In this document: one piece after another, positions 10,857 to 25,830 of the stretch
Layout: each line of letters begins with the position of its first letter
How positions within the stretch are numbered: the stretch's first letter is position 1
NCBI GenBank assembly: GCA_964007475.1
Contig: OZ023273.1
Span: forward strand, 54,951,834-55,015,833
Direction: 5' to 3'
DNA from: Hybos culiciformis
Lineage: Eukaryota; Arthropoda; Insecta; Diptera; Hybotidae
DNA: 64,000 bases
Notes under the pieces: generated by a model
Told to the model about the DNA's origin: nothing
The model's input: the letters and a program-made list of their open reading frames with translations, nothing else
Database searches by the model: none
Program-made: the position numbers and the translations under genes

Positions 10857-12553
10857 CAAAGTTTTTTTTTAATGAACTATTTTTTTATTGATTATATATA
10901 CCAGAATTTTAAAAAGTCAACTGACAACTTCTTCGTATTAGTTTAATAACACTATACCTATGTCTATTTGATTTTATCTTCATAATGAAACGCACTTAAA
11001 TCCAACAAAACAAATTATTCAACATAATAAATCATGTGTGGTGATTTATATAAATTGAATGAAATAGTGAAGTAGCTGGCTGGGTATCTATCCCTTAATC
11101 GAGTACAGAGGAATTAAAAAATAATATGATCGTCGAGCTCATGAAACTCGGTAGGAATGAGGTTGTAAGATTTTTGAATCTATATTGTTACATTCTAGTA
11201 ATAACTATCTTACCAGTCGTTATTAATTTTTATCCTCATTAGTTTAACTCAGAATGTAAAAGAGAAAAAATTTAAATTCTTGAACATATTACTTTTATAT
11301 CAAATGCTGGAAATTGTTTTCCTTCAATCGTTGTTCACACATAATATTTTGAAATAAAAAATAGAAATAATCGTGATTGAGCTCATATTATCATTATATG
11401 TACAAAAAAAAAAATGTGGAAAATTCTTCAGGTAAACAAGTTTCTTTAAACCTTTTTTTTTTTTTTTTATTTCTATTTAGCTAAATCGTATTCCATACGC
11501 TTTTCACTTTACATTAATCAAAATTATATCAAAAACGTGCAGTGAACTAAAAAGGATAAAAAGCATATGCGCGAGTTGCTCTCTTTTTTTTTTTAGTTGA
11601 AAATTTCTTCTATGATAATCTTAAATAATTAGTGAATCATTTATTATGATTTTTTTTTTTGCTCTAATTTGGGAATAATAAAATAAATTCACTTATGGGA
11701 CAAGAAGGAATATCTAGTTTTTATATGCAGTAAAAGCAGTAAAAAAAAATCAAATATTTGTTTTGGTAAAACGCACAAGTCGCTGATATCAAATTTTGAT
11801 TTAGGCAGAAACAGAAAAAAAAAAAAACTGGTTGCTTCATATTTGAAGAAAATTAATAGCCACTATGATATTTTTATGGGAAAATAATAAATGTTAAATA
11901 TCTTTGCCAAACCAGTTTCTACCGTATTTAAATTATGTATTATAGTCGTCGTCGTTATTAATTTGGCATAAAATATGAAGATCCTTTAAATAGGAATTTT
12001 GGAAATGTAATACTGACACATAAATACATATACATATTTTTCTCAACAATTTATATGTCATATGAAACGATTGCATTATATAATCTATACTTTAATTGTT
12101 TAAAAAGTCAAAAAAGCAAGCCAAAAAACAGAAGTTTCCTCAAGAAAATGGTTCTTCTTTAAAAAGTTGAGGCCTCTCATACAACAATAAAAATTCGAAA
12201 ATATAATTTAATCAAATAATACTTTTTTGTTATGAATAAAGTATAATAGAATAGTTGAAAAGATAAGTAACATCCTTTAGTATAATAATAATATTAAAAA
12301 TAATTGAAATTCAATTCAACCGTATATATACATATTCGTCACAGTATATAAATATAACATCGCGAAAAATTTTAATTTGGTTTCCCGTTTCTATTTGTAT
12401 ATACTAAAGATAAAGAACAAAACTTGATATGACGGATGGTGGTTTATTTAAAGATTTCATTTTTAATTCATTGTTTTTTTTTTTTTTTTTTATCTTCAGT
12501 ATAAGTATTATTATTTTTAATTTTTTTTTTTTCATATACATGCAATATTCTTT
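10857..12553. other. AT-rich stretch with a possible reverse-transcriptase scrap
   Basis: Positions 11126-11245 on the plus strand hold a 39-codon frame starting MIVELMKLGRNEVVRFLNLY. Its VELMKLGRNEVVRFL part loosely resembles the AELLK.GG..LV..L segment of non-LTR reverse transcriptases. A GTAAGA donor-like site lies inside it at 11165. The match is faint and unsupported by neighbouring motifs. Otherwise only homopolymer tracts are seen. Confidence 0.25.
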
Positions 12554-12664
12554 TCACTCATCATCATCATCATAATACGTAATTCCTCTTGGCGGTGTGT
12601 GGTGGCAGTAATTGACGACGATTTGTGCGAAAGAAAAAAAAACTTTGGTCAGTTTAAGTAGCAT
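12554..12664 (-). CDS. Candidate small ORF or terminal exon, 36 residues
   Basis: A minus-strand frame from ATG at 12664 to TGA at 12554 encodes a hydrophobic start (MLLKLTKVFFSFAQIVV), then a Cys/His/Pro segment (NYCHHTPPRGITYY) and an acidic DDDDE tail. The frame is open for some 15 codons further upstream. The stretch is GC-elevated compared with its flanks. The acidic tail comes from a (TCA)n microsatellite on the plus strand, so part of the frame could be incidental. No homology is recognised. Confidence 0.2.
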   Translation of the reverse strand: MLLKLTKVFFSFAQIVVNYCHHTPPRGITYYDDDDE

Positions 12665-15558
12665 TGAATGTCGTGCAGTTAATGAGTTCGCCCAACTTGA
12701 AACCTTTTAGATTTTGTTACTTCGCATAATGTTAATTACTTTGTTATATTAACTCTTTACAAATATACAGTATCATTATTAATTAAAATCCATTTTTAAT
12801 TTTAATAAAATATTAATAAAGGGAAAATACAGAATAAAAATAGAATCAACAATTTAAAGCTATACATTATTTAAAGCTATTTAAATTATGACGAAAAACT
12901 CAAAATTAAATATTTTTAATAGTGTGAATCTAAGATTTTATTTTTGCATTGTACGCCATTAAATTTTATCTGTTTCATCTTAATATCTGCTCTAATAAAA
13001 AACCCGACTCAACTTAACATATTGTCGTAATGTTATATTATTGGAATTGAGAAGTGCAAATACGGAATTGTTGGTATCGTCAAAGGCAACACTAACTGGC
13101 AGTCTCATAGTTAATAAAATAATCTGTAAAATAAAGAAATTAAATATACCTGCATATTTTTCTACTATAATAAATAAATAAATAATTTTCATAACTTTTT
13201 TCAGCAAGGCGTTTAACTTAGCTTAATTCTGTTTTGGTAAAAAAAATTAAAATTGGAAAAATGAAAGAAATACTGAAAAAAAAAAACAATAGTGTTTTCT
13301 TTATAAAGTTTATAATTTGTAAAAAAAGGAAACGTAAAACCAAAATGCGTTTCTCTAAAAGAAGGCTACATGATGCGAAAACCGCGAAAAAAAATTTTTC
13401 CCTTTATATTCATGGGAATGAATGTCGTTATTTCAGTAAAACTATCTAAAAGAAATATATATATACATATTTTTTTAAGAATATAATATTATTTAATTTT
13501 TTGTTATTAAAAAGTAACGTTATTATCAAAAAAAAAAAAAAAGAACAGAGGATATGTCAGAAATTGTCTGACATCTGTTGTGGCTTTAGGATGTTCTGTT
13601 CAAAAAAATTTGTAAAAGAAAATGCAATTATTGAAACGCTACTTTTAAATTTTAATATAATTAAAGAATTTGAATCTTCTGAAGCTGTTTTGAGTTCAAG
13701 TTCTTGAGCTTAAGTTAAATGATTTTTTTTTGTAGAATATGTAGATATTACAAACATACAAATTTTTACCAGTATGCAAATGAGTTCAAAAGAATCTGTG
13801 CCGAATATATTCTTTCAAAATAATGAAGAATTTGAGACATCACTCATCTTATAGATTTAACTTCTTCTTTTTCTTTTTAGAAAATAAAGATACTAAAAGA
13901 ATTAAAAGTGTTTTAAAAACAGACATAAAATTAAAATTATCCTTTTTTATAGTGCTCAATGGTTAACAATTATACTCATTTTGATTAACCTAAGAAAATT
14001 TAATCGGATTCATCTTCTTACATTGACCTTGCATTTCAATAACGAAGTTCTCATTATTTGGTTTAGTTGTTTCCATTGAATGTGGTTGTGCCTTCTTTGA
14101 ATACTGCTGGCAATCTAAGAGAATATAATATTATTTTCCGTCAAATTTGTTTTTGTTTCACGCTAAACTATATGATGTGCTTTTTAATATGTACTTAGTA
14201 AAATTTAATATTATAAATTATTATTACTTTCTTACATTATGTTTTATTAATTTATTATTATTTTAATTTTCGATCAAAAAATATTATAATATTATGAAAC
14301 ACATTAATACTATTTTTTTATCTAAATAATTTCTAACAAATTTCAATGAAAAAAATCTTAATCAACAATAATTAGAATGGTTACATAAAATGAAATTTAT
14401 TATATTGAAAATACAATCCAGGTTTTTCCCAGATACATTCTCTTTTTTCGGTCTAAACGATTAGGAAAATAATTTTGTTTTCATATATAAAATATTTCAC
14501 AATTGAAACCACACAAATCATACAAAATGATGATTTTTTTCGTTCATTAATTGTGTTTTATTACCATTATGATATTATATTTTCCAAACACCAAAAATCA
14601 AAAAATTAAATTTTTCTATCTAAAAAAAAAATCATAATTTTAGTTTTTAATCAAATGCTTAAAAATGTTGTGACGTGACAAAAAGATCCGGTCAATATTT
14701 TACTTAGATGATATACATAATATAATATTATAATAATAATTATGTACATACATTAAATTATATTGTGTACCTTATACCTATACCTACGGCTTAAAAAAGG
14801 GAAAAATTGAATTTGCTACTTAACTAAAAATATGGATTTGAATTTTCTTATGTATAAGTAAAATAAAAACAGAAAAAAAAATAATATTCTGCCCGTAAAA
14901 TGAAAATAAACCCACTTTTTATCCTTATTTTTCTTATCTACGTAGATTTTTGATAAATATTAAGTCCAGCTATAAAATATGTATATAATTATTATATATG
15001 TATAAAATAGAAACTGTTTTTCGTATAGATGGTCACAAGGATAATTATAAAAGTGTGTACTAATGCTAGCGTAAAACTATCCAAAAGGATAAACACGCAA
15101 AATGGTAATGGAAGAAATTAATATTTAACTAAATCTATAGATATCAGAAATTGTATAGAATTTACGATGAAGATAGTTTTTGCAGAAAAGTTCATAAAAA
15201 AATTCTATATAATTTACATAAAATTAGTACCTAAACATTTAATTCCGAAATCTAGATAGATTGAATTGTTTTATATAAAAAGGATGATTGGTTTTGTATT
15301 TTGTGTTTGCATAAAATGTTCTTAAAATCTAAATTTTTTTTAAATAATAAATCATACGTAATGGGACAAATCCAAACTTTAATAATTTTTTTTTTTTGTT
15401 TTTCGATTCCCTAAAATGAGTATAAAAGAAATATATATATAATTTTCTTTGTCATATTTTCATAATATAATTAAGAATTGGGTCATCCATATCCCAAATC
15501 TAAAATCCAATTGACATAACCCCAAATCCAATGTTTCGGATATGGATACGTGATGTAA
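12665..15558. other. AT-rich non-coding stretch
   Basis: No supported gene. Open frames of 65-71 codons at 12992-13207, 13234-13449 and 13501-13707 are composed largely of Lys, Asn, Ile and Phe codons, as expected of AT-rich non-coding DNA. Confidence 0.4.
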
Positions 15559-15681
15559 AAAAACAATGCATACATCGTAAAATATGTACGGCGACCCGAC
15601 TTCAATCCTACCGCAAGGCTTAAGCGAAATACATTATTAAAGCCCGATTATAAGATTTACAGTCTTATTAAAATGAAATAA
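15559..15681 (+). other. GC-elevated coding-like segment
   Basis: Forty codons are open from 15559 to a TAA at 15679, including KYVRRPDFNPTARLKRNTLL. The motif GGCTTAAGCGAAATACATTA within it resembles AGCTTACCGAAATACATAA at 28672-28690, inside a mariner relic. The two may be distantly related transposon remains, but the match is short and frame-shifted. Confidence 0.2.
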
Positions 15682-16039
15682 ATATTATATTATTTTTTGC
15701 AAAACAGCTTCCATACACATTTTATGGATTTTATTTGATAATATACCTAAGATACTTCTTCTGTTTCTAATTATACAAACTAAAAAAAAAAATTATTAGA
15801 TGAAAAATATAAAGGTTTGACGGTTATTAAAAAGGATTTAAATAAGTTTTTCTATTTGTATGTATAGTGATAACATTTATATATGTAGTAGAATGATAGT
15901 GTCACATAGAAAATCTTGAAAAATTATCGCGTAGATATCGTAACATTTAGTAAAAATGAAAAATATCAATAAACTTATTTTCTAAATAACTTTTAAAAAA
16001 CAAGTACGTTGTATGATGTTCATAATACCGCCCTCTGTC

Positions 16040-16101
16040 GAATAAAGACTGAACTGATATATTATAGAATAAAGACTGAACTGATATAGACTGAACTGAT
16101 A
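16040..16101. repeat. Short minisatellite
   Basis: GAATAAAGACTGAACTGATAT occurs twice in tandem, about 28 bp apart, followed by a truncated third copy (AGACTGAACTGATA). Confidence 0.85.
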
Positions 16102-16136
16102 AATCCTTCTATTTATAAATTTTGTTGTCAATGTAT

Positions 16137-16168
16137 AACTTTATTTAGGATAAATCCTAAATAAAGTT
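16137..16168. repeat. 15-bp palindrome with 2-bp spacer
   Basis: AACTTTATTTAGGAT at 16137-16151 is the exact inverse of ATCCTAAATAAAGTT at 16154-16168. It could extrude as a hairpin; no function is evident. Confidence 0.85.
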
Positions 16169-19100
16169 CTACATTGAAAGGGTGCCTATTGTTTTTGTAA
16201 TTGAATAAATATTGAAGTCTCATATTCTCCTAATTAAAAATTTTGTTCTTGGAAGTAAATAAAGCCTAAATAAAATTCTTTTCTACTTTAATATATAAAC
16301 CTAACGTCTAAATTGAAACATTTATTTTTATCTATATATATTAAATTAAAATTATTAGGCCTGAGTTCTTAGAAGTATTTTTCAATAACTTTATTCTAGA
16401 AATTATTATGTTTTCGATATATAGTTTTTGCTTTTAAAATTATAGTTATCATCTTTCAAAATAATAAAATAAACAGAATTTCTTATAAAACCTTAAAAAA
16501 ACAATTTTTTTTTGTACATACTTAAACTTTCAGTTGCTGATAAACAAAAATACACAACTAAAATAGTTATAAATGGAGGGATACTTCTCTCCATACACTA
16601 TATTTTATTTATTTATATAAATAATAGTATACCTACTGTATTTATTACTATATCTTTTTTTTATATATACAATATATAAATGTATATAATTTAAACTTGT
16701 CCCTTGTCCACGATTTTCTATATAGTTTTTAGAAAGTAAATTCATGTTCTTATCTCCAAAAGGGTTGTTGTTTTTTATTAATGTATTTCAAAAAAAGCAG
16801 CCCCAAAAACTTTTAATTTTATACATTTCTCAAACTAATACACACCTACAATTAAATAAACTTTATAATTTTTTTTTTTTTGTTTAAATTATTTTTTTTT
16901 TTTTACATTTTAATTCTGTACTTTTTGTGAAAAGACTGGACCATTAACGTCTAAAACTATTTCTTCAAAATAGAAAATTTTTAGATGAGTGAAATTTTTG
17001 AGAAGAAAAACTATACCGTATTATGTATATGTATGTTAATGTATAGTTATTTCATTTAATTTTGCTCCGAATAAAATAAAACATTTTATATAATATAAAA
17101 TTTATGTAGATAGATATAGAATTTAAATTCTCTATATATTTTTTATTTTATTAATTAATAGAATAAAAAACTTTGGTTATCGACTAACTGGATTTAATAA
17201 ATTAAATAGAGAGCTAAGAATAGTTCATTATGGCCTTGTGGAAGAAACAAATGTAAAGTAAGCTAAAAATATACATGGTCTGCAGCAATCTGGCTAATTT
17301 TACTTGAACCTTATAATAATAAATTATACATTATGTGGTTTTAAATATTCGGAAAAATGTTTTCATATTGTTAAAATTTAATTGAAAACATTATGCAAAG
17401 ATTTTGAAGTATGATGTATCAGATGTTCAAAGACATGGATTGCCTCACAAGATTGAAGTGAGCTGATATGACCCAATACTTATTTCCAAATTCTTAAATA
17501 CTTTAAACTCAGGTGAAAAATTGTTTTTTCTTAATTATGAAGGGGCTTAAACTTATCAAAATATGTAAATCTCAACAGGACGATAAAATGTTAAATTTTT
17601 TTTTTTTGCATACCTGCTTCTAAAATTCCCTTAGCACTACTTATAAATAAAAAATCAGACTAAATAAAACAAAAAATGTTCACTTTGATTCAATTTCTAG
17701 TTTTAATATTCTAGTTTTAATTCAAGCCAATATTTTAACGTGTATATAATTTAACACATTCCTAAATTAAAATTATAATTCTCTGATTTTGAATTAAAAA
17801 AAATTAATTCATTTTCTATTTTATTTACGATTTACAAGTGACTTAATTTACTGGAATATCTGACAATAATTCTAAATTCTATAACTATACAATATAAAAA
17901 TAATATAATATAAATATTCGTATGTATATCTACAAGTACATAAATATGGACAAAACTTTTCTATTACGTTGCTTATGTTTTGAACCCTATTATAAATACT
18001 CGACATACATAATGTAATGTATGTTATAGATAATCAAGAATATATATAAATTTACTTTAAGAAATTTTGTCCAAGTACTAAAGATGGCTGACGCGAAACA
18101 TTTGTCCATTCATTCTCCACCCACAACTCCAACAAAATAGGCAAAACGTTGTTATGTACATGAGTTTCAGAATAATTTCTATTTCGTGCATTTGAATCCT
18201 TACAATTTTCAAAGGATATTGTAATAAAGGATATGCACAAAATATACTTATTTTGCATAAAAACAGAAAGCATAAATGAACTAAAATCTGTAAAATTATA
18301 ATAAAATTTAAAAGATATGTATAGGTACACAGGATTTGTAAATAATATCTAAAAATAAAAATCGCGGATAAAAAAGTAAGCATTCATTCAAAGGTCAACA
18401 ATTGGAAGCAAAAATTGTATTTTTGATATGTGATAATTATGATACCTCAAAATATAGAATGTTCACAAAAGCGTAAACAATTGAAAATAATACCCAACTA
18501 CAAGTGCAATATTAACGACAAAAAACATGTCTATAAGTCTTATCTTAAGGGGATCTAACTGATTTAGTCGAATTAATTTTATTATGTTTTAATGTGAAAT
18601 ATAAGTACATATTATCTAAGTTTTCCAATGAAACAATTACTTATATGACATTATTAAAAAAAATATCTCTAACACTTTCTTAAATAAATCTTTGGCCAGA
18701 AGTGCATGGTAAGAATAAAAGTATCATAAGCTCGATTAAATAAAGTAGAAGATAAAAAAGTATGTTTGTATCTGATTATATATAAATAAATTATATTTTT
18801 TCACAATTTCGGATGAAAGTAAGAAAAATTATAATTTAAAAATAGTTTTATGGTTATTTTAATTGCATGCAAAATTCTATTCACTTAGAAAATTTCTATA
18901 AATGAAGAACAATACCTTGAAGGCAAGAAAAGTTCTCAATAATATTGCTTAAGTTTATATATTTTTTATTGTACATAGGTAAAGTATGTAATATTTAAAT
19001 TTTATGATAGAAACAATGATAGTTTTATTATGTAGAAAGAAGGATTAGAATCAATATAATTTTAACTGGACCAAAAATAATAAAAATTTAACAAATGAAT

Positions 19101-20122
19101 CTAACTTTCTTATTTTAATTCTACTATGTACGTATATAACCAGATGGTGAATAATTCAATATTATTTGCATAAGATTCAATTTATAATATTTATATATTA
19201 TGTATTTGCAAAGTTTGATCAGTTTCCATAGGCAAATCCTAGATTCCTGCAAAAAAATAATTAAATAAATAAAAAACCTTTTTTTTTCGTACATCACACT
19301 ATGTTAAGAGTATACATTACAATGATTACTTTGACTCGTCAATTGTTTATCTCACAAACTTTATTTCATGTGAACTTTGAATTTTTTTAAAATGTGTACT
19401 TAAATCAAATTCGAGTAAATTAAACAGATTTTTTAATTAAATATCAATGTTCAAATTATACATGAATAATATACGTAGAAAATATAAAGTTTTTCGGTAT
19501 AATATAAAGTTTAGCGGTAACATATTTTTTTAAAGAAAAATTTTAAAACATTTTCTAGACTCTTTCTTAATTTAAATGTAATTATTATATATTTTTTCTA
19601 CGTCAATTTCTAGAATTAGAAAATTTTACTTAAGTTTGTAATTAATTTTTCAGGATATTCTGTGATAAATCAATTTCCAATTTTTCTTTAATATACAATG
19701 TCATTGCAACAAAATTTCCATTAGATTGTGAATAAACTGTAATGTTATTTCCCTTGTCATTTTTGTTATTTTGTATACCTACAGTATAATGTAAATTTAT
19801 AGTTGGTATTATAGTAAAAAGCTTTTCTTATAAAACTTTAATTATATGAGACAATAAAAGAAAAGTGTATTTGCATTAAATAAATTTAATTTTATGTTAT
19901 GAAATTTTACATCTGAAACCATTGGATAGCCAGTAGTAATTAAAAAAACATTTTCCTACATATCGAAGATGAAAAAAGAATACTATTCTAAAAATCTAAA
20001 ATATATTAACGAATATATTTTGAAGTTAAAGCAATTTTTTTTTAAAAGTTTATGAGTATTTAATAATTTTTAGTACAAATACTTTTAATATGTACGTTAT
20101 TTTCGTAATTTTCTATTTCCAG

Positions 20123-20203
20123 AAGTGTACAGTACGCTGTGGCTTAACTTTCGTTTTGTTCTATGAAGTTTGTCCGATGGTTCTAAATATCAGTCGTCGA
20201 TAA
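20123..20203 (+). CDS. Candidate terminal exon, unidentified
   Basis: A strong acceptor (AATTTTCTATTTCCAG) ends at 20122. It is followed by 26 open codons (KCTVRCGLTFVLFYEVCPMV plus six) and TAA at 20201-20203. On the opposite strand, 20248-20190 also follows a strong acceptor (TTTGTTCATACCTTAG) and reads 18 codons (IKILREVKSIKGANFIDD, plus a partial first codon) to a TGA. At most one of these overlapping convergent candidates is likely real. G+C is locally raised. Confidence 0.2.
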   Translation, partial: KCTVRCGLTFVLFYEVCPMVLNISRR

Positions 20204-20248
20204 AGTTCGCTCCTTTGATACTTTTTACTTCACGAAGAATTTTAATGC

Positions 20249-23200
20249 CTAAGGTATGAACAAAAAAATAAGAAAATAAAAAAAACATACGCTCGAAAGG
20301 ACTACATGATATTTTTACATTGTTTTTTAATTCTTTTTTATTAATCAACATAATAAAAAAACATAAAAATAAGTGAATGCAAAAAAAAATCACAGAAAAA
20401 CAAGTTTTTTTTTTTTTTTGTAAATGCAAAAACAATCAGAAAAAGAAAATGTTATGAAAATAAATTGTATAATTTTGACCTTTTATTAAAAACATTAGAT
20501 TTAACCGAAACTTATTTAAAGGTATCAAAGGTGCGCGGTATTGTTGTTTTTATTTATATACACTGAAAAAACGAAAAAAAAAATAATCATAGAACATATC
20601 CCTAATAATTGATGCCAGCCAGGTAGAATTATGTAGTATTGTAAAATACGTAAATAGAAATCTTATAAAATGAGTGTTGTTAAATAATAAATCTATAGTT
20701 AGAAGCGGAAAAATTAATAATTTAATTTATATTTATTATCATTGACTTCAAATGGTTCGGCCAAATAAAGTTTTTAAAATTCTCTTTATAACATAAATTC
20801 AATTTAAAAATATTGTAAAATGTTGTTATAATCTTTAAAAATTAAAAAAACTTGTATAAAAAGTGAAGTTAATCGATTTGTGCTGTGAAAGGCTCTAATA
20901 AAGACATCATTGGTATAATGATTAAAATTCATTGTGTTTGGCATAGTTCTGAAATCAAAAATTTTTTATTTTATTTATTTATATTTCGAAATAAAATCAT
21001 CTGTTCTCGAATTTTTAATTTTTCTAATCTGTTTATTTCGTTGTTTGGTTTTTTTTTTATTTCAAACAGAACTTCTTTGTTGAACCAGAATATTTCTTAT
21101 CATAATAAATTGTAGTTAGAAAATAGGTGGAACTAAGAAAACTAAAACACAGCATGCATAAAACCTAAAATACAAATAAAGAAATGCTACATTATGCTAC
21201 ACTTAGATGAACATTATTGTTTTTTTTTACAGTATCTTTTATTTGTGGACGGGCATTGCGATTACGAATATTAAAACAGCAAATCCTTAACGCAGATATC
21301 ACTTCAATATAATCGGTAAGAAAAGCAAAATAATACTTATTGCCAAAAAAAAAAAAAAACAAATCAAAATAATTTTCCAAATTATCGTGGGGAAATATTA
21401 AAACAAATTTTCTTGGGTATTAGATTTTTAAACCCTTTAATGCAATAAATTAAAAAACAATTGGACATTTAATGCACATATCACTGTCTATTTTATTTTA
21501 TTTTTTTTTTCAGCGATTTGTTAATTTTTCTAGAAAAACAAAATGTAAAGGAATTTACTTTTCAAACGCCGCGATTAGGTTCTACAACTGTCAGATATAA
21601 TAAGATAAGGGTTATTTTGATTTATTTGACATTGGGTCAGGGTCAAAACAACTATTGAATATATTTCCGGCTTTATAAAATATTAAAATATATTCATAAC
21701 ACTAAATATTGTTAATTAAAGAAAAATAATATACTTTCAGTTTACGTATGTAAATTGATTTTTCTTAAAAAATATATATTTGTGAATCAGGAATTTATCC
21801 TAAGTACAAGGACAGTTGATTGGGTAGTGATTACGAAAGTGAAGGCGAATAAAAGGTTCAAAATATATCATTTTTCTTGATTAGACATATATTTGAAAAT
21901 ATGAAGGTAAAACTAGCGCGTAGTTTTGGGAAACCAAGATGCAAGTGAAATTTTTTTTAAGTCACGAAGTTGTTGCGTAAAAATATGTTTTTTTTACATA
22001 CGGTCGACTTGCCACTTGTGTAACACTAAAAAGCAATTCTTAATAAGTTTCACTCTTATAAGAACCAGTCGGCATGTTTAGAAAGAAAATGACAAAAAAT
22101 TATAAAAAAAAGACTATTTTCTTCTAGGATAAGTCGACACAAAAGTTTCTTGATTACCGTAATGGAGTAGAACTGAAACTAATATTTGGATTCTCGAAAC
22201 CAATTTCAGAATTTGAGAATATTAAACCAAATATTTATTAAAAGACTGGCGACAGGCGTGGTTAAGTACAAGTTAAAATAATTGTTTTTAACAAAGTTGA
22301 GAAATCGTCAGTCGTGTTTTTATTATTTTGTTTTTTCAAACCCAAATCAATATTTTTTATTTAATTACAAAAACGACCATATTCAGTATAAAATACGCGA
22401 ATGAAGAAAAACTTTAATTGCTTTAAATTTTCAGTCCTTTGAAAATTTTACGTTTTCTTATTACTTAAAAAGTATTTACAGCGCCTTTTTCTGTAATAAA
22501 AGTAATTTATACTTACAAAAAAAAAAATATGCAAATTTTTCGTGGTAAATCCGTGTCATGTCTTCGAAATTGTCTTGCGGATGAGAATTGATATTATTAT
22601 GTATAATTTATATTCATTTAACATCCACTAAAAGAATAAGTATTGTGATCATGACCATTAAAAATTTATTTCGGCAATTAAATACTTTTTAATTCTGTAG
22701 TCATCATAGTCATATATGTACTTATACTGATATTATTGATACTTAGAGAGTAAATATTATATTTTAAATCAATTCAGTGTATTTTCTTTTTAATTTAAAT
22801 ACATTTTCTAACAAATATAATTCTAATCCTAAGTTCTTGGATTTTAGTACAAATATTTTAATTTATAAACAGACTGATTTATTCCAAATTATTTACAAAA
22901 TTATGCATATAAAAATTTAAAAGAATCCAAGGACTGCAGTTTCGATGATCTTTCAGTAAATTCAAAAGTTATTTCGAACCCACACATGTATAAAGAATTA
23001 AAATAATAATTTAGGAATGAAGAGGAATTCTAAGTTATATAAACACGTTAATGAATATGTCAAAACGAAAGGATAAATTATTGTCCCATAATATTTTTCA
23101 AAGATTTGTTCGTTATTGTATATGAAATTTGCATTAAAAAAAAATATTGGGTAGGATTTGTTATGATTTTGGAGGGCGATATTTTATTTACTTTGAAAAA

Positions 23201-25787
23201 ATATTCCTTCAAAAATAATTTATGTATATAAAAACGTGACAAATCTAACTAAAATCGCGGTTTGATGTCACCTCGATTTTATTATTAAAAGATTTTATTT
23301 TTTTAACCAGATATGAAATTACGATAAATATTATGTTACCATTGACCAAAAAGAAAAAAAAAAACAAAACTGTCAAAGTAAACAATAAAAGTTAGTAAAG
23401 AAAATAATATTTTTTTCTTTCTTGGTAACACACTGAATATAATGTTAACATAATTAATTTTTTTTTTTCGCATGAAAGGGGAAACAAGTCAAAAGTTAGT
23501 ATCGAAGTTACAGAACATAAAATATAGGACTTCCTTATTAATTTCAACTTATTGTAATAATATTGTATACATATATGAAAATGTACTTTAATTTTAGATC
23601 ACCTCGAATATACTTTGGTGATTATACATTTCGTCACGAAGTGTTTACTAATTAGTAAAGTGTCAATCAAAATTGAAGTATGTTTTAAACAGATTAGAAA
23701 CTAATTTTAAAATTACATTTTTTTAAATATTACTTCATTATTATATATTTTATTTAAATATAACACTGAGCAATTATGTAGCTTAACAAATTAAATAAAA
23801 TGAATATATACATACATAAATATAAATTTTACCACGGTTCACATGGTTGAATAAAATAAATACGAAACTAATAAAGTGTTTCTCTTCTTGTTTATTTTTC
23901 GATTAAATATTCATATCATTCGAAGTAAATTATTTCTCAATTTATGTGTCTAATAATATAACGAAAGGAATTCCTCAAAGACGATTTATCATTTGTCATT
24001 TTCGACTGTATAGTAATATCAATTTCAATTGATTTTTGCGTGTACATACAATAATAATAAGCCCAATTGTAATGACAGAAATTTGTAAAAAAAAATATTT
24101 ATAATATAGAAACTAAAATTACATATTATATAAAGCTCAAATAAGTTCATTGGTTGGACATGTGGAAATAACAAAATTCGAAGAAATCCTTTGTACTGTA
24201 GACGTAGGTCAAAATTTCATTATTAGATTTTTAGTTCTCTAATTTACTCCCTTGATATTATTTTCAGTATTAAATGATCATCAAATTCAACTTTTGTGAA
24301 AGAAAAATTTTTCTTCCTATAAATTTTTACACGGCTCAATTTTGTGAACTTCTAATATTTAAATCTCTTTAACAAACCTCTGTTTACATTATTTTGTAAA
24401 CATTCTGATGGCAATTGGAAATCGCCAATGAGGTGATTAAAATAATGTTCAGATCCTTTAACGAAAATGCAATAAATAAAAATAGAATCATTATTGTATA
24501 TACATTTTTCTAGATATATGCAATGCATATCTGCAGAATACTAAAAATAAATGAAAAAAAATAATAAAATCAAATATAAAACTAATAAAAATAAAAGAGA
24601 AGCAACAATAATTTCAATCGCTTTTCATTTAGAAAAATAAAAACTTCAAAAAAAAAAAAAAGTGACGGAAAAATAATGCTGAAATCGCATTATCTTCAAT
24701 TTTTCCAATTGATATTAAAATATATATTCAGAGATAGGTAAGTTGGAAAAACGAAAAATTCTGTTAAAATGTAGGCTAGAAAAATATTACTTTGTTGGGA
24801 TTTTTTTTTTTTTTATTATTTTTTGTTTTGCTAAAATGTGTTAAAGAAAATTTGTAAGTAAGCAAAAATAATAATAAAAAAAAAAATTATTTGAAACTAA
24901 GTGGTTTTATAAATAAGTAAAAGAAAAACAAAATTTAGGTGTATTGTCGTGTAGAAACTGACATTTAGTTTTGTTTATTTAATTTACTGCCAATAACTGG
25001 ATGCTTCAAAAATAAATAAAAATTTTTATATTTTTAGTTTCGAATGAAATTCAAGTTTTGAAATTTTCGCATCCTTAGATTTGAATATTATTAATTTAGG
25101 TCGATTTAATTTAATATTAAAAATATAATCATAACGATGAACGCAACTTAGTAATAGTGAGTTATTTCAGATTTCACATTATTACATTCTGAAATATACT
25201 TTTACACCGTTTTTTCATAATTACTGACAGGAAATTCTAAGTTTACACAAATCTAAGTTTTTTTAAATAAAATTACTTGTCGTTTACTTTATTTATTTTC
25301 TAAGTAACACAATATGATATAAATGTATATATAGATTGTAATAGAATTTAACATAAAAATCGCGTAAACAAATTCAAAATCCATTACATTATTTGAAATC
25401 ATCCTGTACACCTGTTCAAGTACAACACAGCATCCTTTTAATATTTATGTGCAAAAATAGGTACACATAATACAATATACAAAAAGTACATAAAAATTTA
25501 TACTCATTCCATTCAATTTATTTAAGGGATCAAAATGACCGCTTGTTCGTCGTTTTAACGTTTTATTTAAAAGTTATATAAAATTTTATAATATTAACAT
25601 ACATTTATATATATGTATATAATACAACATTTGGGTATAAATAGCTCTAAATGTACGTATACATATTCTACAAATATCTAATTCTAATGTAGAGTTGATT
25701 GGAATAAGAAAACACATTTCTGTAGTATAATATTATAATAGTCTATAGATACAAGAATATGGGTACAATATACATGTACAACATTAT

Positions 25788-25830
<43 letters not shown>

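Larger units (their letters stand above)
15682..20122. other. AT-rich non-coding stretch with small repeats
   Basis: No supported gene. It contains the minisatellite and palindrome at 16040-16168, listed separately. A minus-strand frame at 18052-18330 is somewhat less biased (it includes ENCKDSNARNRNYSETHVHN) but has no recognisable family or splice context. Confidence 0.35.

Noticed and set aside
18052..18383. Overlapping minus-strand frames of 92 and 101 codons
   Set aside because: The 3' part is less biased than usual, but there is no recognisable domain, and the N-terminal halves are low-complexity.
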